From Mycobacterium sp. UM_CSW (GTDB lineage Bacteria > Actinomycetota > Actinomycetes > Mycobacteriales > Mycobacteriaceae), in NCBI RefSeq assembly GCF_000455205.1, contig NZ_AUWQ01000002.1:62001-126000 (forward strand): a DNA stretch of 64,000 nucleotides. The letters are read 5' to 3'. Of this stretch, positions 8,460 through 16,180 are shown piece by piece. A program made the position numbers and the translations under genes. The stretch's first letter is position 1; every line of letters starts with the position of its first letter. The notes under the pieces were generated by a model. It was not told the origin of the DNA and did no database searches. It saw nothing but the letters and a program-made list of their open reading frames with translations.

Positions 8460-9512
8460 CTAAAGAGGCGGCTGAGGCTGTGTGGGAAGAGCGTCGGCCA
8501 CCCGGTGTCGCAGTGTTTCCGCGGGAGTTTCGCCGAATAGCTGCTGATATTGACCGGCGAATCTGCCAAGGTGCACGAACCCCCAACGCCCCGCGACCAT
8601 CGTTACCGTCACCGAGTCGGGTGAGCTAGCGGCGAGTTCTGTGTACACCCGATGCAGTCGCAGCCGACGCAGGTACGCCATCGGCGAGGGCTGGTCGGAC
8701 CGCTCGAATGCCCGCTGCAGGGCTCGTGCGCTGACCCCAGTCTGTCGTGCCAGTTGGGCAGTGCTCCACATTGTTTCGGGGTGTGCGTGCAACAGATCGA
8801 TCGCGCGCTTCGCGACATTGGCGCTTGCGGCCCCTTCACTTTCAGCCAAAGCCTCGGTGTAATTGTGGGGTTGGATCTGTAGCAGGCCCTGGATCAGCAG
8901 AAGCTGCAAGTTCGCCGCGGCGAGCCGGTGGTTGAGAAGCCCGTCCGTTCGACCAACTTCACGTGCCAAGAGCGAGACTAAGTGGTACCAATCGTGGGCG
9001 GCGGTGGTGCTCAGGTCGAACTGCCGGGCAAACGTAATTCGTTTGCGCACAGGGCGGTTGAGCATGGCTTCCAGCTGCCGGCGCATCTGCGGTTCAGAAA
9101 CCTTAAGACAGATCTGGCCGCAGTCGCCGGACCAGTCAAGCACGCACGGCGTGCCGGGTGTGAACACCGCGACTGACCCGGTCGTCGTCTTGACGAGCTC
9201 GCCGTCACGCCACCGGTTCACCGCACTGCCTGACAATGGGGCGTCAATGTAATAGGCGGTTACGTCGTTTGCCCGGACGGTGACGTCGGCGCCGAAGCCA
9301 AGATAGCCCGCGGTGATCAGCGGGAGTTGCGCCGCATTCATGTGCATGCCGACCGAGTTGGTCTTGTTCGGGACCAGCTCGGCGGTGACGTAGACGCGGC
9401 CCAAAGCACTGGCCGCCTCATCGATGTCCGTTGTGCGGACCTCAGGCGCCAGGTCGAAGGGTAACTCGGTCATTGTCGCTCCCAGACTGGAGTCTGCGAA
9501 TGGTGTCGTCAT
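8460..9512 (-). CDS. AraC-family transcriptional regulator
   Basis: A 350-residue regulator. The N-terminal part (about 1-220) resembles AraC-binding-like ligand domains with TGSVAVFTPGTPCVLDWSGD. The C-terminal 100 residues carry a double helix-turn-helix: TMWSTAQLARQTGVSARALQ, LRRLRLHRVYTELAASSPDS and VAGRWGFVHLGRFAGQYQQL. Such regulators commonly control catabolic or stress operons. The ATG at 9512 begins the conserved region; an upstream frame to 9623 adds an unlikely leader. The start has only a weak GAAG ribosome-binding sequence. No target can be assigned; the rightward stress genes beginning at 9760 are the nearest divergent candidates. Confidence 0.87.
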   Translation of the reverse strand: MTTPFADSSLGATMTELPFDLAPEVRTTDIDEAASALGRVYVTAELVPNKTNSVGMHMNAAQLPLITAGYLGFGADVTVRANDVTAYYIDAPLSGSAVNRWRDGELVKTTTGSVAVFTPGTPCVLDWSGDCGQICLKVSEPQMRRQLEAMLNRPVRKRITFARQFDLSTTAAHDWYHLVSLLAREVGRTDGLLNHRLAAANLQLLLIQGLLQIQPHNYTEALAESEGAASANVAKRAIDLLHAHPETMWSTAQLARQTGVSARALQRAFERSDQPSPMAYLRRLRLHRVYTELAASSPDSVTVTMVAGRWGFVHLGRFAGQYQQLFGETPAETLRHRVADALPTQPQPPL

Positions 9513-9759
9513 CGCTTCAGGTATAACCGCATGATATCGGGTAGCCGATCGCAGCGGTTTCAGTGCATCGGAGGCCATGCAGTTACGGGATGTGATGCGC
9601 CGAGCCGAGAGATGGTGCGGCATCTCATCTGTGTCGTCAGGCCTATTCAGGGCCCGGCATCCTGTGCTTCAGTGCCGATTACTCCGGTTGCCCTGTCGGG
9701 CATGGTTGGTCGAAGCCCGAGTGTTCATCTCGGACCGGACAACCCCGCAGGAGCCCGAT

Positions 9760-9939
9760 ATGACAACAGCCGACGAGGACAGCGAGCGCGACTTTCTCGC
9801 GAAGTGCGTCGCCGACGCTTACCAGATGCTCGAAATCATCCCCGGGGTGAATCCCAATGGCGCCGCGTTGGTGTGGCTGGCCGATCAGTTCATGCAGGTG
9901 CGTCGGCGAACTGAGAGCCACCTTGCGTCGACAGCGTGA
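9760..9939 (+). CDS. Small hypothetical protein (59 residues)
   Basis: A short open frame starting MTTADEDSERDFLAKCVADA behind an AGGAG site 6 bases upstream. The peptide looks helical and acidic at the N terminus, with one Cys and a basic C-terminal patch (QVRRRTESHL). No family is recognised. A good start context and placement at the head of the rightward stress-gene run support it as real, but the size leaves doubt. Confidence 0.5.
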   Translation: MTTADEDSERDFLAKCVADAYQMLEIIPGVNPNGAALVWLADQFMQVRRRTESHLASTA

Positions 9940-9972
9940 TCACGGCTGATACGGTCAACCGGACCCGGCGGT

Positions 9973-10258
9973 TTGAATGGGCAGGTCGATCCGAGCAAGG
10001 TGACCGCTCAAATCGACCATGGCATGCTGACTTTGACGGTTCCGGTGTCGGAGGCCAACAATCCGCGCAACAGGATCTCGACGGTCCGGCCTAACCAGCC
10101 GGTGCGCGAAATGGCCAGCAAAAAGCGGCTATTGGGCCGTTTCAAAGTTTGGCAACATCCTGCCGATGCCGCGCGGTGAACCCCATATCGAGGTGACGTT
10201 CGACATCGACGCCAACAGCATCCTCAACGTGACCGCACATTCTGTCGCAACGTCGTAG
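9973..10258 (+). pseudogene. Chimeric remnant: Hsp20 C-terminus joined to a DnaK fragment
   Basis: The first part (from about 9980) encodes [20 protein letters not shown], typical of the end of an alpha-crystallin domain of small heat-shock proteins. From about 10105 the peptide becomes [13 protein letters not shown], then in another frame [20 protein letters not shown], ending at TAG 10256-10258. These match the substrate-binding domain of DnaK in this same window ([13 protein letters not shown] and [20 protein letters not shown]). A one-base shift near 10146 separates the two DnaK pieces. No intact reading frame remains, so this is a decayed deletion fusion of an hsp20 gene and a dnaK gene. 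Confidence 0.8.
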
Positions 10259-10299
10259 TACTCAGACCACAATTGGCAGCGGTGTGAGGAGTCAAAGTC

Positions 10300-10860
10300 A
10301 TGCCGAACATGTTGCAAGGCAAAACGATTGCAATTCTGGCAGCCGATGGCGTGGAACGGGTCGAGCTTGTGCATCCGTCCGCGGCGGTGCACCGGGCCGG
10401 TGGGCAGACCGAACTGTTGTCTTTGCGTAATGGGTGGATTCAGATGCGCAACAACGACCTCGATCCAGCGGGCACGTTCACTGTCGATCGGGCTGTCGCC
10501 GGCGCATCGATCGACGACTACGGCGGCCTGCTGCTGCCGGGCGGGACGGTGAATCCCGACAAGCTGCGCACCGACGAACGTGCAGTCGCATTCGTGCGGG
10601 GCTTCGTTGAGTCGGGCAAACCGGTCGGGGTAATCTGTCGCGGCCCATTGACGCTCATCGAGGCAGGCGTCGTCGCAGGACGAACCCTCACGTCGTATCC
10701 CAGCGTCCGGACCGACCTGCGAAACGCGGGCGCTAACGTGGTCGATGAGGAAGTCGTCGTCGACGGAAACCTCATCTCGAGTCGCTCGCCGGACGATCTG
10801 CCGGCGTTCTGCGTCGCCATCGTGAAGGCGTTCGCCAAAACTCCGGCTGGGACTTCATGA
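10300..10860 (+). CDS. DJ-1/PfpI family protein (copy 1, variant nucleophile elbow)
   Basis: A 186-residue class I glutamine-amidotransferase-like protein of the DJ-1/PfpI family, which includes proteases, glyoxalases and deglycases. The N-terminal KTIAILAADGVERVEL supplies the conserved acidic residue. The nucleophile elbow reads VICRGPLTL, so the Cys is present but the usual following His is Arg. The C terminus has VVDEEVVVDGNLISSRSPDD. The two other DJ-1 proteins in this window keep Cys-His. The ATG follows GTGAGGAGTCAAAGTC. The altered elbow may change or abolish the catalytic triad. Confidence 0.85.
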   Translation: MPNMLQGKTIAILAADGVERVELVHPSAAVHRAGGQTELLSLRNGWIQMRNNDLDPAGTFTVDRAVAGASIDDYGGLLLPGGTVNPDKLRTDERAVAFVRGFVESGKPVGVICRGPLTLIEAGVVAGRTLTSYPSVRTDLRNAGANVVDEEVVVDGNLISSRSPDDLPAFCVAIVKAFAKTPAGTS

Positions 10861-11187
10861 CTTGCCCTACGGCCGTTGGAAATCGCAAAACGTCCACTGG
10901 CACTGCGAAGTTCGCGACGACCGACCACCGTCCCAGGACGAGCACCAGAGCGTTGGACGGGCTGACTCGGATCCGAGAACAACACCATCACACTTGCGGC
11001 CGCAGGGCAGCGTGTCGTGGTTGCAGCGACGGGGAAGCGGCCTTGCAGCTCCGCGAAAGTGCCCTAGCCGGCACAACGCCGGTGCATCACGTCCATGGTC
11101 GCAGTGACTCCTCATGACAAAGTCGGGGCCCAAGAATCGACCTGCCGGGTCGTCTACTGCCGACGAACCAGTGAATACCGTTGAGTC
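10861..11187. other. Intergenic region between DJ-1 copy 1 and a small acidic protein
   Basis: About 330 bases with several short overlapping frames and no recognisable product. An inverted repeat of five bases (TTGAG/CTCAA) straddles the ATG of the next gene at 11188, too closely spaced to match the HspR operator. Nothing else is supported. Confidence 0.45.
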
Positions 11188-11445
11188 ATGGCTCAAGACA
11201 CAGAAAACCAACACACCACCGGTACCCAAACCGGCACCGAAAACCAAGGCACCACCGAAAACGACTCCGCAGGCTCACAGGCGCCCGGAGGCAACCCGGA
11301 CAACCGCGAAACCGTTCAGAACATGGACGCACCCGAACTCCGCACTGCCGTGATAGAGCTGCTGACGATCATCGATGATTCCGATGAAATGGACGTGGTC
11401 GTGACCATCTCAGACGACGGCACGGTCGTCGTCGAGGCTGCCTAG
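11188..11445 (+). CDS. Small acidic hypothetical protein
   Basis: An 85-residue protein. The first 40 residues are low-complexity, rich in Thr, Gln, Asn and Gly (QHTTGTQTGTENQGTTEND). The C-terminal 45 residues form an acidic ordered segment (ELRTAVIELLTIIDDSDEMD then VVVTISDDGTVVVEAA) that could pack as helix plus beta hairpin. The ribosome-binding site is weak. The gene ends 23 bases before the second DJ-1 gene and is probably co-transcribed. Family not recognised. Confidence 0.6.
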   Translation: MAQDTENQHTTGTQTGTENQGTTENDSAGSQAPGGNPDNRETVQNMDAPELRTAVIELLTIIDDSDEMDVVVTISDDGTVVVEAA

Positions 11446-11468
11446 TCCGACGAGCACTGGAGAATCCG

Positions 11469-12026
11469 ATGACACACGAGCTTAGAGGTCAGCGCGTCGG
11501 CATATTGGCCGCCGACGGGGTCGAGCGAATCGAGCTGGAACAGCCCCGCGGGGCGCTACACGGTGCGGGAGCCATGACCGAGGTCATCTCGTTGCATCCG
11601 GGCGAGATTCAAGCCCGGCAGTTCGACATGGAGCCGGCCGGAAGCTTTCCGGTCGATCGCTTGGTCGGCGACGTGTCCGCCGATGACTACGACGCGCTGC
11701 TGATGCCGGGCGGAACCGTCAACCCTGACAAACTGCGTATGAACGCCGACGCGGTTGCCTTCGTCAAGGCATTCGCGGACACTGGCAAACCGATCGCAGT
11801 GATCTGCCACGGTCCGTGGACTCTCGCCGAGGCGGACGTCATTCAGGGGGTGAGGATGACGTCATGGCCTAGCATCCGAACGGACCTCCGGCGGGCCGGA
11901 GCGGACGTCGTCGACGAGGAAGTCGTGGTCGATCGTCAGTTCATCTCCAGTAGGTCACCCAACGACCTGCCGGCTTTCTGCGGCGCGATCGTAGTCCAGT
12001 TCGCAAAGGCGAAACAGCCTGTCTGA
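11469..12026 (+). CDS. DJ-1/PfpI family protein (copy 2)
   Basis: A 185-residue DJ-1/PfpI protein with the full signature: GVERIELEQP at the N terminus (acidic residue) and the elbow VICHGPWTL with nucleophilic Cys and adjacent His. It is clearly paralogous to the copy at 10300 (shared DLPAFC near the end and PGGTVNPDKLR in the middle) and more distantly to the copy at 29869. The family acts in repair or removal of reactive carbonyl damage or in proteolysis; the substrate is unknown. The start follows a GGAGAATCCG sequence. A strong hairpin lies about 20 bases downstream. Confidence 0.88.
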   Translation: MTHELRGQRVGILAADGVERIELEQPRGALHGAGAMTEVISLHPGEIQARQFDMEPAGSFPVDRLVGDVSADDYDALLMPGGTVNPDKLRMNADAVAFVKAFADTGKPIAVICHGPWTLAEADVIQGVRMTSWPSIRTDLRRAGADVVDEEVVVDRQFISSRSPNDLPAFCGAIVVQFAKAKQPV

Positions 12027-12046
12027 CGTGTAGTCTCACAGCCTTC

Positions 12047-12097
12047 CGGCGCGCGAACTGGATCGGTGTCGATTCACACCTTCAGTTCGCGCGCCGG
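12047..12097. terminator. Perfect 15-bp inverted repeat after DJ-1 copy 2
   Basis: CCGGCGCGCGAACTG (12047-12061) and its exact reverse complement CAGTTCGCGCGCCGG (12083-12097) enclose a 21-base loop. The position just behind the stop of the second DJ-1 gene and the GC-rich stem fit a mycobacterial intrinsic terminator. The long loop also allows a role as a leader structure for the gene starting at 12190. Confidence 0.7.
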
Positions 12098-12189
12098 CCG
12101 TCGGAACGAGGCTGGGACGGCGGCCGTTGGGCACAGTGGCGGCACCGCTCTCCGATTTTCGTTGAACCTAGAACCGAAAGGGACAAAGC

Positions 12190-12486
12190 ATGGCGACAAA
12201 AGCATTGCTGGTGCGGCTCGAGGCCAAGCCGGGCAAGGAGGACGCAGTCGAGAAATTTCTCCTCTCGGCGCTGCCGCTCGTCGAGCAAGAACCAGGCACG
12301 AAACCATGGTTCGCGGTTCGGTTCAGTCCGTCGATATTCGGCATTATTGACGCTTTCCCCGACGAGGCGGCACTAGAGGCACATCTGGGGGGCGCAGTTG
12401 GAAAGGCTCTCGCGGAGAAGGCCGACGAACTGTTCGCCTCGCCACCCGACATCAGCAAATTGGACGTTCTCGCCAACAAACTCTGA
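12190..12486 (+). CDS. Antibiotic biosynthesis monooxygenase (ABM) domain protein
   Basis: A 98-residue single-domain protein of the dimeric alpha/beta-barrel ABM family. It starts MATKALLVRLEAKPGKEDAV, followed by EQEPGTKPWFAVRFSPSIFG and FPDEAALEAHLGG, the typical order in small quinol monooxygenases and haem-degrading relatives. Such proteins oxidise quinones or handle reactive aromatics, consistent with the stress setting. The ATG follows GAAAGGGACAAAGC. It converges on the glutamate decarboxylase gene with an 86-base gap. The substrate cannot be named from sequence. Confidence 0.82.
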   Translation: MATKALLVRLEAKPGKEDAVEKFLLSALPLVEQEPGTKPWFAVRFSPSIFGIIDAFPDEAALEAHLGGAVGKALAEKADELFASPPDISKLDVLANKL

Positions 12487-12572
12487 GGCCACGCTCTGGT
12501 CGCCCTAAGGCAACAGAGAATTGCGGTGACCACACCGATGAAATCGGCGAGTTCCGCGGACTCGGCATGGAA

Positions 12573-13952
12573 TCAGTACTTAGGGGGAGTTGATTGTGCG
12601 CGCCCGCCCTGCTCAGACAGGCTCGTGCACACGGCTTCCAGGCGATGGCGAAAGTGCGCAGCCAGGTCGGCGTTGAAGCCTTCGCGAACCACGACACGCA
12701 ACACCGCAACGTCTTCCGCGTTGGCTGGCATTGTATAGGCAGGCACTTGCCAGCCGAAGGCTCGTAGCTCGTGGGAGATTTGTGATGCCGTGAAGCCGGC
12801 GTCTTCGACCACTTCGAATGTCAGCACCGGTACCGCCGAGCCATCGCTGACTAGTCGTAGCCCGTGGATGGCCTCGATCTGCTTGCCGAGCCACACTGCG
12901 GTGTCGCGCAGCGTCGACATGATGCTGGTGTACCCGCGCCGACCGAGGCGCAAGAAGTTGTAGTACTGCCCGACTACTTCGTTACCGGGACGCGAGAAGT
13001 TCAGCGTGAACGTCGGCATCTCGCCGCCCAGATAGTTAACCCGGAATACGAGGTCCTCGGGCAGATATTCGCGGCCGCGCCACACCACAAAGCCGATGCC
13101 CGGGTAGGTGAGTCCGTACTTGTGGCCGCTGACGTTGATTGAGACCACCCGGTCGAGCCGGAAATCCCACTCCAGGTGGGCGTGCAAAAAGGGCACGACG
13201 AATCCGCCGACCGCCGCATCCACGTGCACCGGGACGTCGGGTCCGCCGGTGCCAGCGAGATCGTCGAGCGCGCTCACGATTTCGGCGACCGGGTCCAACT
13301 CGCCGGTGAAGGTCGTGCCCAGGACCGCGACCGCTCCGATGGTGTTCTCGTCGGCGGCGTCCCGCACCTGCTCGGGGGTGACGACGTAGCGGCCCCTCTC
13401 GATCGGCAGATAGCGCGCTTCGACGTCGAAATAGCGGCAGAACTTCTCCCACACGACCTGAACATTGTTGCCTAGTATCAGGTTCGGGCGGGAAGCATCC
13501 TGGTTGGCGGCTTTGCGGGCAGCGCGCCAGCGCCACTTCAGTGCAAGGCCCCCGAGCATCACTGCCTCAGAGGATCCAACCGTTGACACCCCGGTCGCGC
13601 TCCCCGGGTCGTCGGACGACAACCCTGGCGCGTGGAACAGGTCGGCGACGATGTTCACGCAGCGTTGCTCGATCGCAGCGGTCGCCGGGTACTCGTCCTT
13701 GTCGATCAGATTCTTGTCGAACGTCTCGGCCATGAGTTGCTCGGCCTCGGGTTCCATCCAAGTGGTGACGAAGGTCGCCAGGTTCAGCCGCGAACTTCCA
13801 TCGAGCATCAGCTCGTCGTGCACAAACCGGTACGCGACCCGTGGATCCTGCGTAGCTGCCGGAAGGCGCAGCGCCGGAATATGGTTTATCTCAAAGCGTC
13901 CGGTGTAGGCGGGCATGATGGCCCCACCGTGGTAGTGACGCGGTTGCGTCAT
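12573..13952 (-). CDS. gadB: Glutamate decarboxylase (PLP-dependent)
   Basis: A 459-residue group II PLP decarboxylase that converts glutamate to GABA and consumes a proton. Visible motifs are EPEAEQLMAETFDKNLIDKD and STVGSSEAVMLGGLALKWRW in the substrate and phosphate region, VPVHVDAAVGGFVVPF containing the conserved Asp, and SINVSGHKYGLTYPG with the PLP-binding Lys. The length matches GadA/GadB. The ATG at 13952 follows AGGAGGCAGCG; a longer frame to 14264 adds an unlikely leader. It is divergent from an HdeD-type gene, which suggests an acid-response pair, and a semialdehyde dehydrogenase at 26529 could complete a GABA shunt. Confidence 0.93.
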   Translation of the reverse strand: MTQPRHYHGGAIMPAYTGRFEINHIPALRLPAATQDPRVAYRFVHDELMLDGSSRLNLATFVTTWMEPEAEQLMAETFDKNLIDKDEYPATAAIEQRCVNIVADLFHAPGLSSDDPGSATGVSTVGSSEAVMLGGLALKWRWRAARKAANQDASRPNLILGNNVQVVWEKFCRYFDVEARYLPIERGRYVVTPEQVRDAADENTIGAVAVLGTTFTGELDPVAEIVSALDDLAGTGGPDVPVHVDAAVGGFVVPFLHAHLEWDFRLDRVVSINVSGHKYGLTYPGIGFVVWRGREYLPEDLVFRVNYLGGEMPTFTLNFSRPGNEVVGQYYNFLRLGRRGYTSIMSTLRDTAVWLGKQIEAIHGLRLVSDGSAVPVLTFEVVEDAGFTASQISHELRAFGWQVPAYTMPANAEDVAVLRVVVREGFNADLAAHFRHRLEAVCTSLSEQGGRAQSTPPKY

Positions 13953-14133
13953 CGCTGCCTCCTGCGTCGTCCGCGCCATGTGAAGGGTTGCGGCGCCGCT
14001 ACTCTGATCGTCGCGGTCGAAACCCCCGCTTATGGAGCTAATCCCAGCTGATGCTTGGCGTGGCCCGCATCGACCTTGGAGGACCGAGTCGCCCGGGTAT
14101 TTATGCCCCACCGGGTCCAAGCGTGTCCTCGAC

Positions 14134-14162
14134 ACATCGAAGTGCTCGAAAAGCTTCGATGT
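14134..14162. promoter_or_regulatory. Inverted repeat, candidate operator between gadB and hdeD
   Basis: ACATCGAAG at 14134-14142 and its exact reverse complement CTTCGATGT at 14154-14162 are separated by 11 bases, giving a centre-to-centre distance of 20 bases, about two helical turns. It lies about 180 bases upstream of gadB and 300 upstream of hdeD. It could bind a dimeric regulator; the regulator is unknown. Confidence 0.45.
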
Positions 14163-14190
14163 CGTGACCGTGTAATCGATGTCGCGACCG
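14156..14190. repeat. Tandem 15-base direct repeat, period 20
   Basis: TCGATGTCGTGACCG (14156-14170) recurs as TCGATGTCGCGACCG (14176-14190) with one mismatch. The first copy overlaps the right arm of the inverted repeat at 14134-14162. The spacing of two helical turns fits a protein-binding array. Confidence 0.5.
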
Positions 14191-14465
14191 GCGTTCGTAA
14201 CCCTACGGACGCATCTGGCCCGAGGTGATATCCGTAGTACTCCCAGCACGACTCGTGCGTGCAACGTTCGACCTGCTGGGTGGACGCGATAACGCTGGGG
14301 ATTGTCAGACGATTTAGGGGGCGGCGTAGAGGTTCGCAGGCCTTACGACTCCGGAGCCGACACCGTCACGCCCAATGGAGAGCATGGTGACCGATTGGCC
14401 GACGTGCGGCACGTTCTGGCGGAGCCGCGTTGCCAGCCTAACCAGACGACGAACGAGGTGCAGAA

Positions 14466-15086
14466 GTGGTTAACGTGGGACAGGCGGAAACGCCTGAGAT
14501 CGACACGACAGATTTGTTGCCGCACGGATGGAAAGCAGCGCTGGCGTCGGGGCTGATATCAGTCATGCTCGGCGTGCTGATTTTGGTGTGGCCCGGCATC
14601 TCCATACTGGTCGCATCCGTGCTATTCGGGGTGTATCTACTCGCAATCGGCTGTGCCCAGGTGTTCGCCGCCTTCACGTTGCCGGTATCTGCGGGGAGTC
14701 GGATTCTTCATTTCATCGCCGGCGGTGCGGCGTTGATCGTTGCGATACTGACCTTTCGACACTTCGGCCAGGCGTATGCGGTGCTGTTGTTGGCGATTTG
14801 GATCGCCATCGGCTTCATCTTCCGTGGCGTGGCGACGACGGTCGCCGCTGTCAGCCATCCTGGGCTGCCGGCGCGCGGGTGGCAGGTCTTCTTCGGCATT
14901 CTTAGCTTGCTCGCCGGGATAATCGTGCTTGCGGCACCGTTCCCGTCGATCGTCACGTTGGCCCTCGCGGTGGGGGTCTGCCTGATTGTCATTGGGGTGT
15001 TCGAGATCATATCGGCGGTGCGCATGCGCGGGGACGCGGAAAAGGGCCCCGTTCCCGTGAGGCCCGCGACCGGCACTGCGTTGTGA
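14466..15086 (+). CDS. HdeD-family membrane protein (acid resistance type)
   Basis: A 206-residue protein with six predicted membrane helices in three pairs (for example ISVMLGVLILVWPGISILVA, AALIVAILTFRHFG, IIVLAAPFPSIVTLALAVGV). This is the HdeD/DUF308 pattern. HdeD in enterobacteria is an inner-membrane protein of the acid fitness region alongside glutamate decarboxylase, and here the gene is divergent from gadB. The start is a GTG behind GAGGTGCAGAA. The mechanism of the family is not known. Confidence 0.85.
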   Translation: MVNVGQAETPEIDTTDLLPHGWKAALASGLISVMLGVLILVWPGISILVASVLFGVYLLAIGCAQVFAAFTLPVSAGSRILHFIAGGAALIVAILTFRHFGQAYAVLLLAIWIAIGFIFRGVATTVAAVSHPGLPARGWQVFFGILSLLAGIIVLAAPFPSIVTLALAVGVCLIVIGVFEIISAVRMRGDAEKGPVPVRPATGTAL

Positions 15087-15213
15087 GCCAACGCAGCGGT
15101 ACGCAATCTTTCCAAGAGTTGGACGCCAGATACTTTGCGGCCCGTTGCAGGACGACGGGGAACCATCAACCTGCCTCGCGAGGCGGTTGGGACATCGGCA
15201 AGGAGGTAAGGGA

Positions 15214-15666
15214 ATGACCCATCCAATGGGAATTCCGCTGTTCGAACGCTTCTTTCACTCGGCCGCGGGCATCAAGGTCGATAAGAACGACCTGCGACGG
15301 TTCCACGAGTTTGTCGACGAGCAGATCGATAGCATCGCCGTCGCCGGACGCGACGCGGCCAAGTGGAACGGCCGCGACGTCATCGTGCCCCAAGACCTCC
15401 CGATCACCAAAGGCGTTCAAGAACGGATGCGCGAGTTCGCCAAGCTCGATGAGGCTGAGGAGGTCCGGGACCTATTGCGCCAAGTGGTCCGGCGTCCACC
15501 GGCGGACGTGACGTTTAGCGAGGACACCGAACAAATGCTGCTGGAGCTGTTCGGCGGGTTGGGCATCGCCCTGGCGCGGTCGTTCCGCCTGATTGATCCG
15601 AATTTAGAAAACCCGTCGACACAGCACTGGGATCGGGCCTGCGACTTCTTCAGGCTGACCTTCTGA
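15214..15666 (+). CDS. DUF1931 histone-fold-like protein
   Basis: A 150-residue protein starting MTHPMGIPLFERFFHSAAGI behind a strong AAGGAGG site. It contains two histone-fold-like helical segments (VDKNDLRRFHEFVDEQIDSI ... and VTFSEDTEQMLLELFGGLGI), the arrangement described for DUF1931 proteins, which structurally resemble paired archaeal histones. Their role is uncertain; DNA or partner binding has been suggested. The upstream in-frame extension to 15145 lacks a ribosome-binding site. Confidence 0.82.
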   Translation: MTHPMGIPLFERFFHSAAGIKVDKNDLRRFHEFVDEQIDSIAVAGRDAAKWNGRDVIVPQDLPITKGVQERMREFAKLDEAEEVRDLLRQVVRRPPADVTFSEDTEQMLLELFGGLGIALARSFRLIDPNLENPSTQHWDRACDFFRLTF

Positions 15667-15713
15667 GGTAAATCGGTGCTGAGTCGAGCCGGCCTCGGTC
15701 AAAGCGGCACTAC

Positions 15714-15748
15714 AACGTTTGGTGTGACGAAAACGCTTGGTGTGACGG
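15714..15748. repeat. Tandem direct repeat AACGYTTGGTGTGACG, period 18
   Basis: AACGTTTGGTGTGACG at 15714-15729 is followed by AACGCTTGGTGTGACG at 15732-15747, with one mismatch. It lies about 50 bases after the DUF1931 stop codon. The contained GTGTGA resembles one half of a CRP-type site, but no opposing TCACA half is present. Function is unknown. Confidence 0.45.
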
Positions 15749-15904
15749 AGTGTTGCGTTCAAAACGCGGTCATGGAACCTTTAATTGCTGCTCGACTCCG
15801 ACACCTCGATCTTGCTGTGCTTGGTGGTTTGCGCCTTTGGGTCCGAGTTTTTTCGTTGCCTCGCGACTGCGGTGATGGCCCCGCGACGACCTTGCCGCGG
15901 CGGG

Positions 15905-15985
15905 GTTCAAAGGATCATTCCGAATCCGTTGGTGCGCCGAGTCTCGCTGACCGGGAGCGACGTCGCCGGCCAGTCGGTCGCCGAG
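15905..15985 (+). pseudogene. 27-codon fragment of an aldehyde dehydrogenase gene
   Basis: One frame encodes VQRIIPNPLVRRVSLTGSDV followed by AGQSVAE. This matches 25 of 27 residues of the intact aldehyde dehydrogenase at 26529-27962 (VQRIIPNPLVRGVSLTGSDA, AGQSVAE). Similarity stops abruptly on both sides, so it is an orphan internal piece covering the region just before the catalytic Glu. It indicates duplication and rearrangement within this locus or from a close paralogue. Confidence 0.8.
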
Positions 15986-16180
15986 ATTTCACTCTGCGCA
16001 GTTTGCGCGGTGAACGCCCACCGGCGGTGACGTCTGGACCTAGAAGAGGCAGACCGGTCCCGCAGTTGTGCCCTCTCAGGTCGAAGTGCGGTACGTGATG
16101 CCGCAAGCAGAATAGGTCTGTCCGGCTGAGCGGGGGTGTCCCCGTTCGGTCCGCACCTTTGCGAAAGGGCGGTTTGATCA

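Larger units (their letters stand above)
13953..14465. other. Divergent intergenic region gadB/hdeD with repeats
   Basis: About 510 bases separate the divergent glutamate decarboxylase and HdeD genes, so both promoters should lie here. The region contains a nine-base inverted repeat (14134-14162) and an overlapping tandem direct repeat of period 20 (14156-14190), both described separately. No convincing open frame was found. Confidence 0.6.
15667..16180. other. Intergenic region with a gene fragment and direct repeats
   Basis: About 510 bases without an intact gene. It holds a tandem direct repeat near 15714, a 27-codon aldehyde dehydrogenase fragment at 15905-15985 and, close to the next gene, a short GGGG/CCCC hairpin near 16132-16144. 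The rest is unassigned. Confidence 0.6.

Noticed and set aside
11180-11205. TTGAG/CTCAA inverted pair over the ATG at 11188 as an HspR operator
   Set aside because: The spacing between half sites is six bases, whereas the HAIR operator needs nine between those cores.
14085-14110. GGACCGAGTCGCCC as a DosR box upstream of hdeD
   Set aside because: Too many mismatches and wrong spacing compared with the palindromic consensus.
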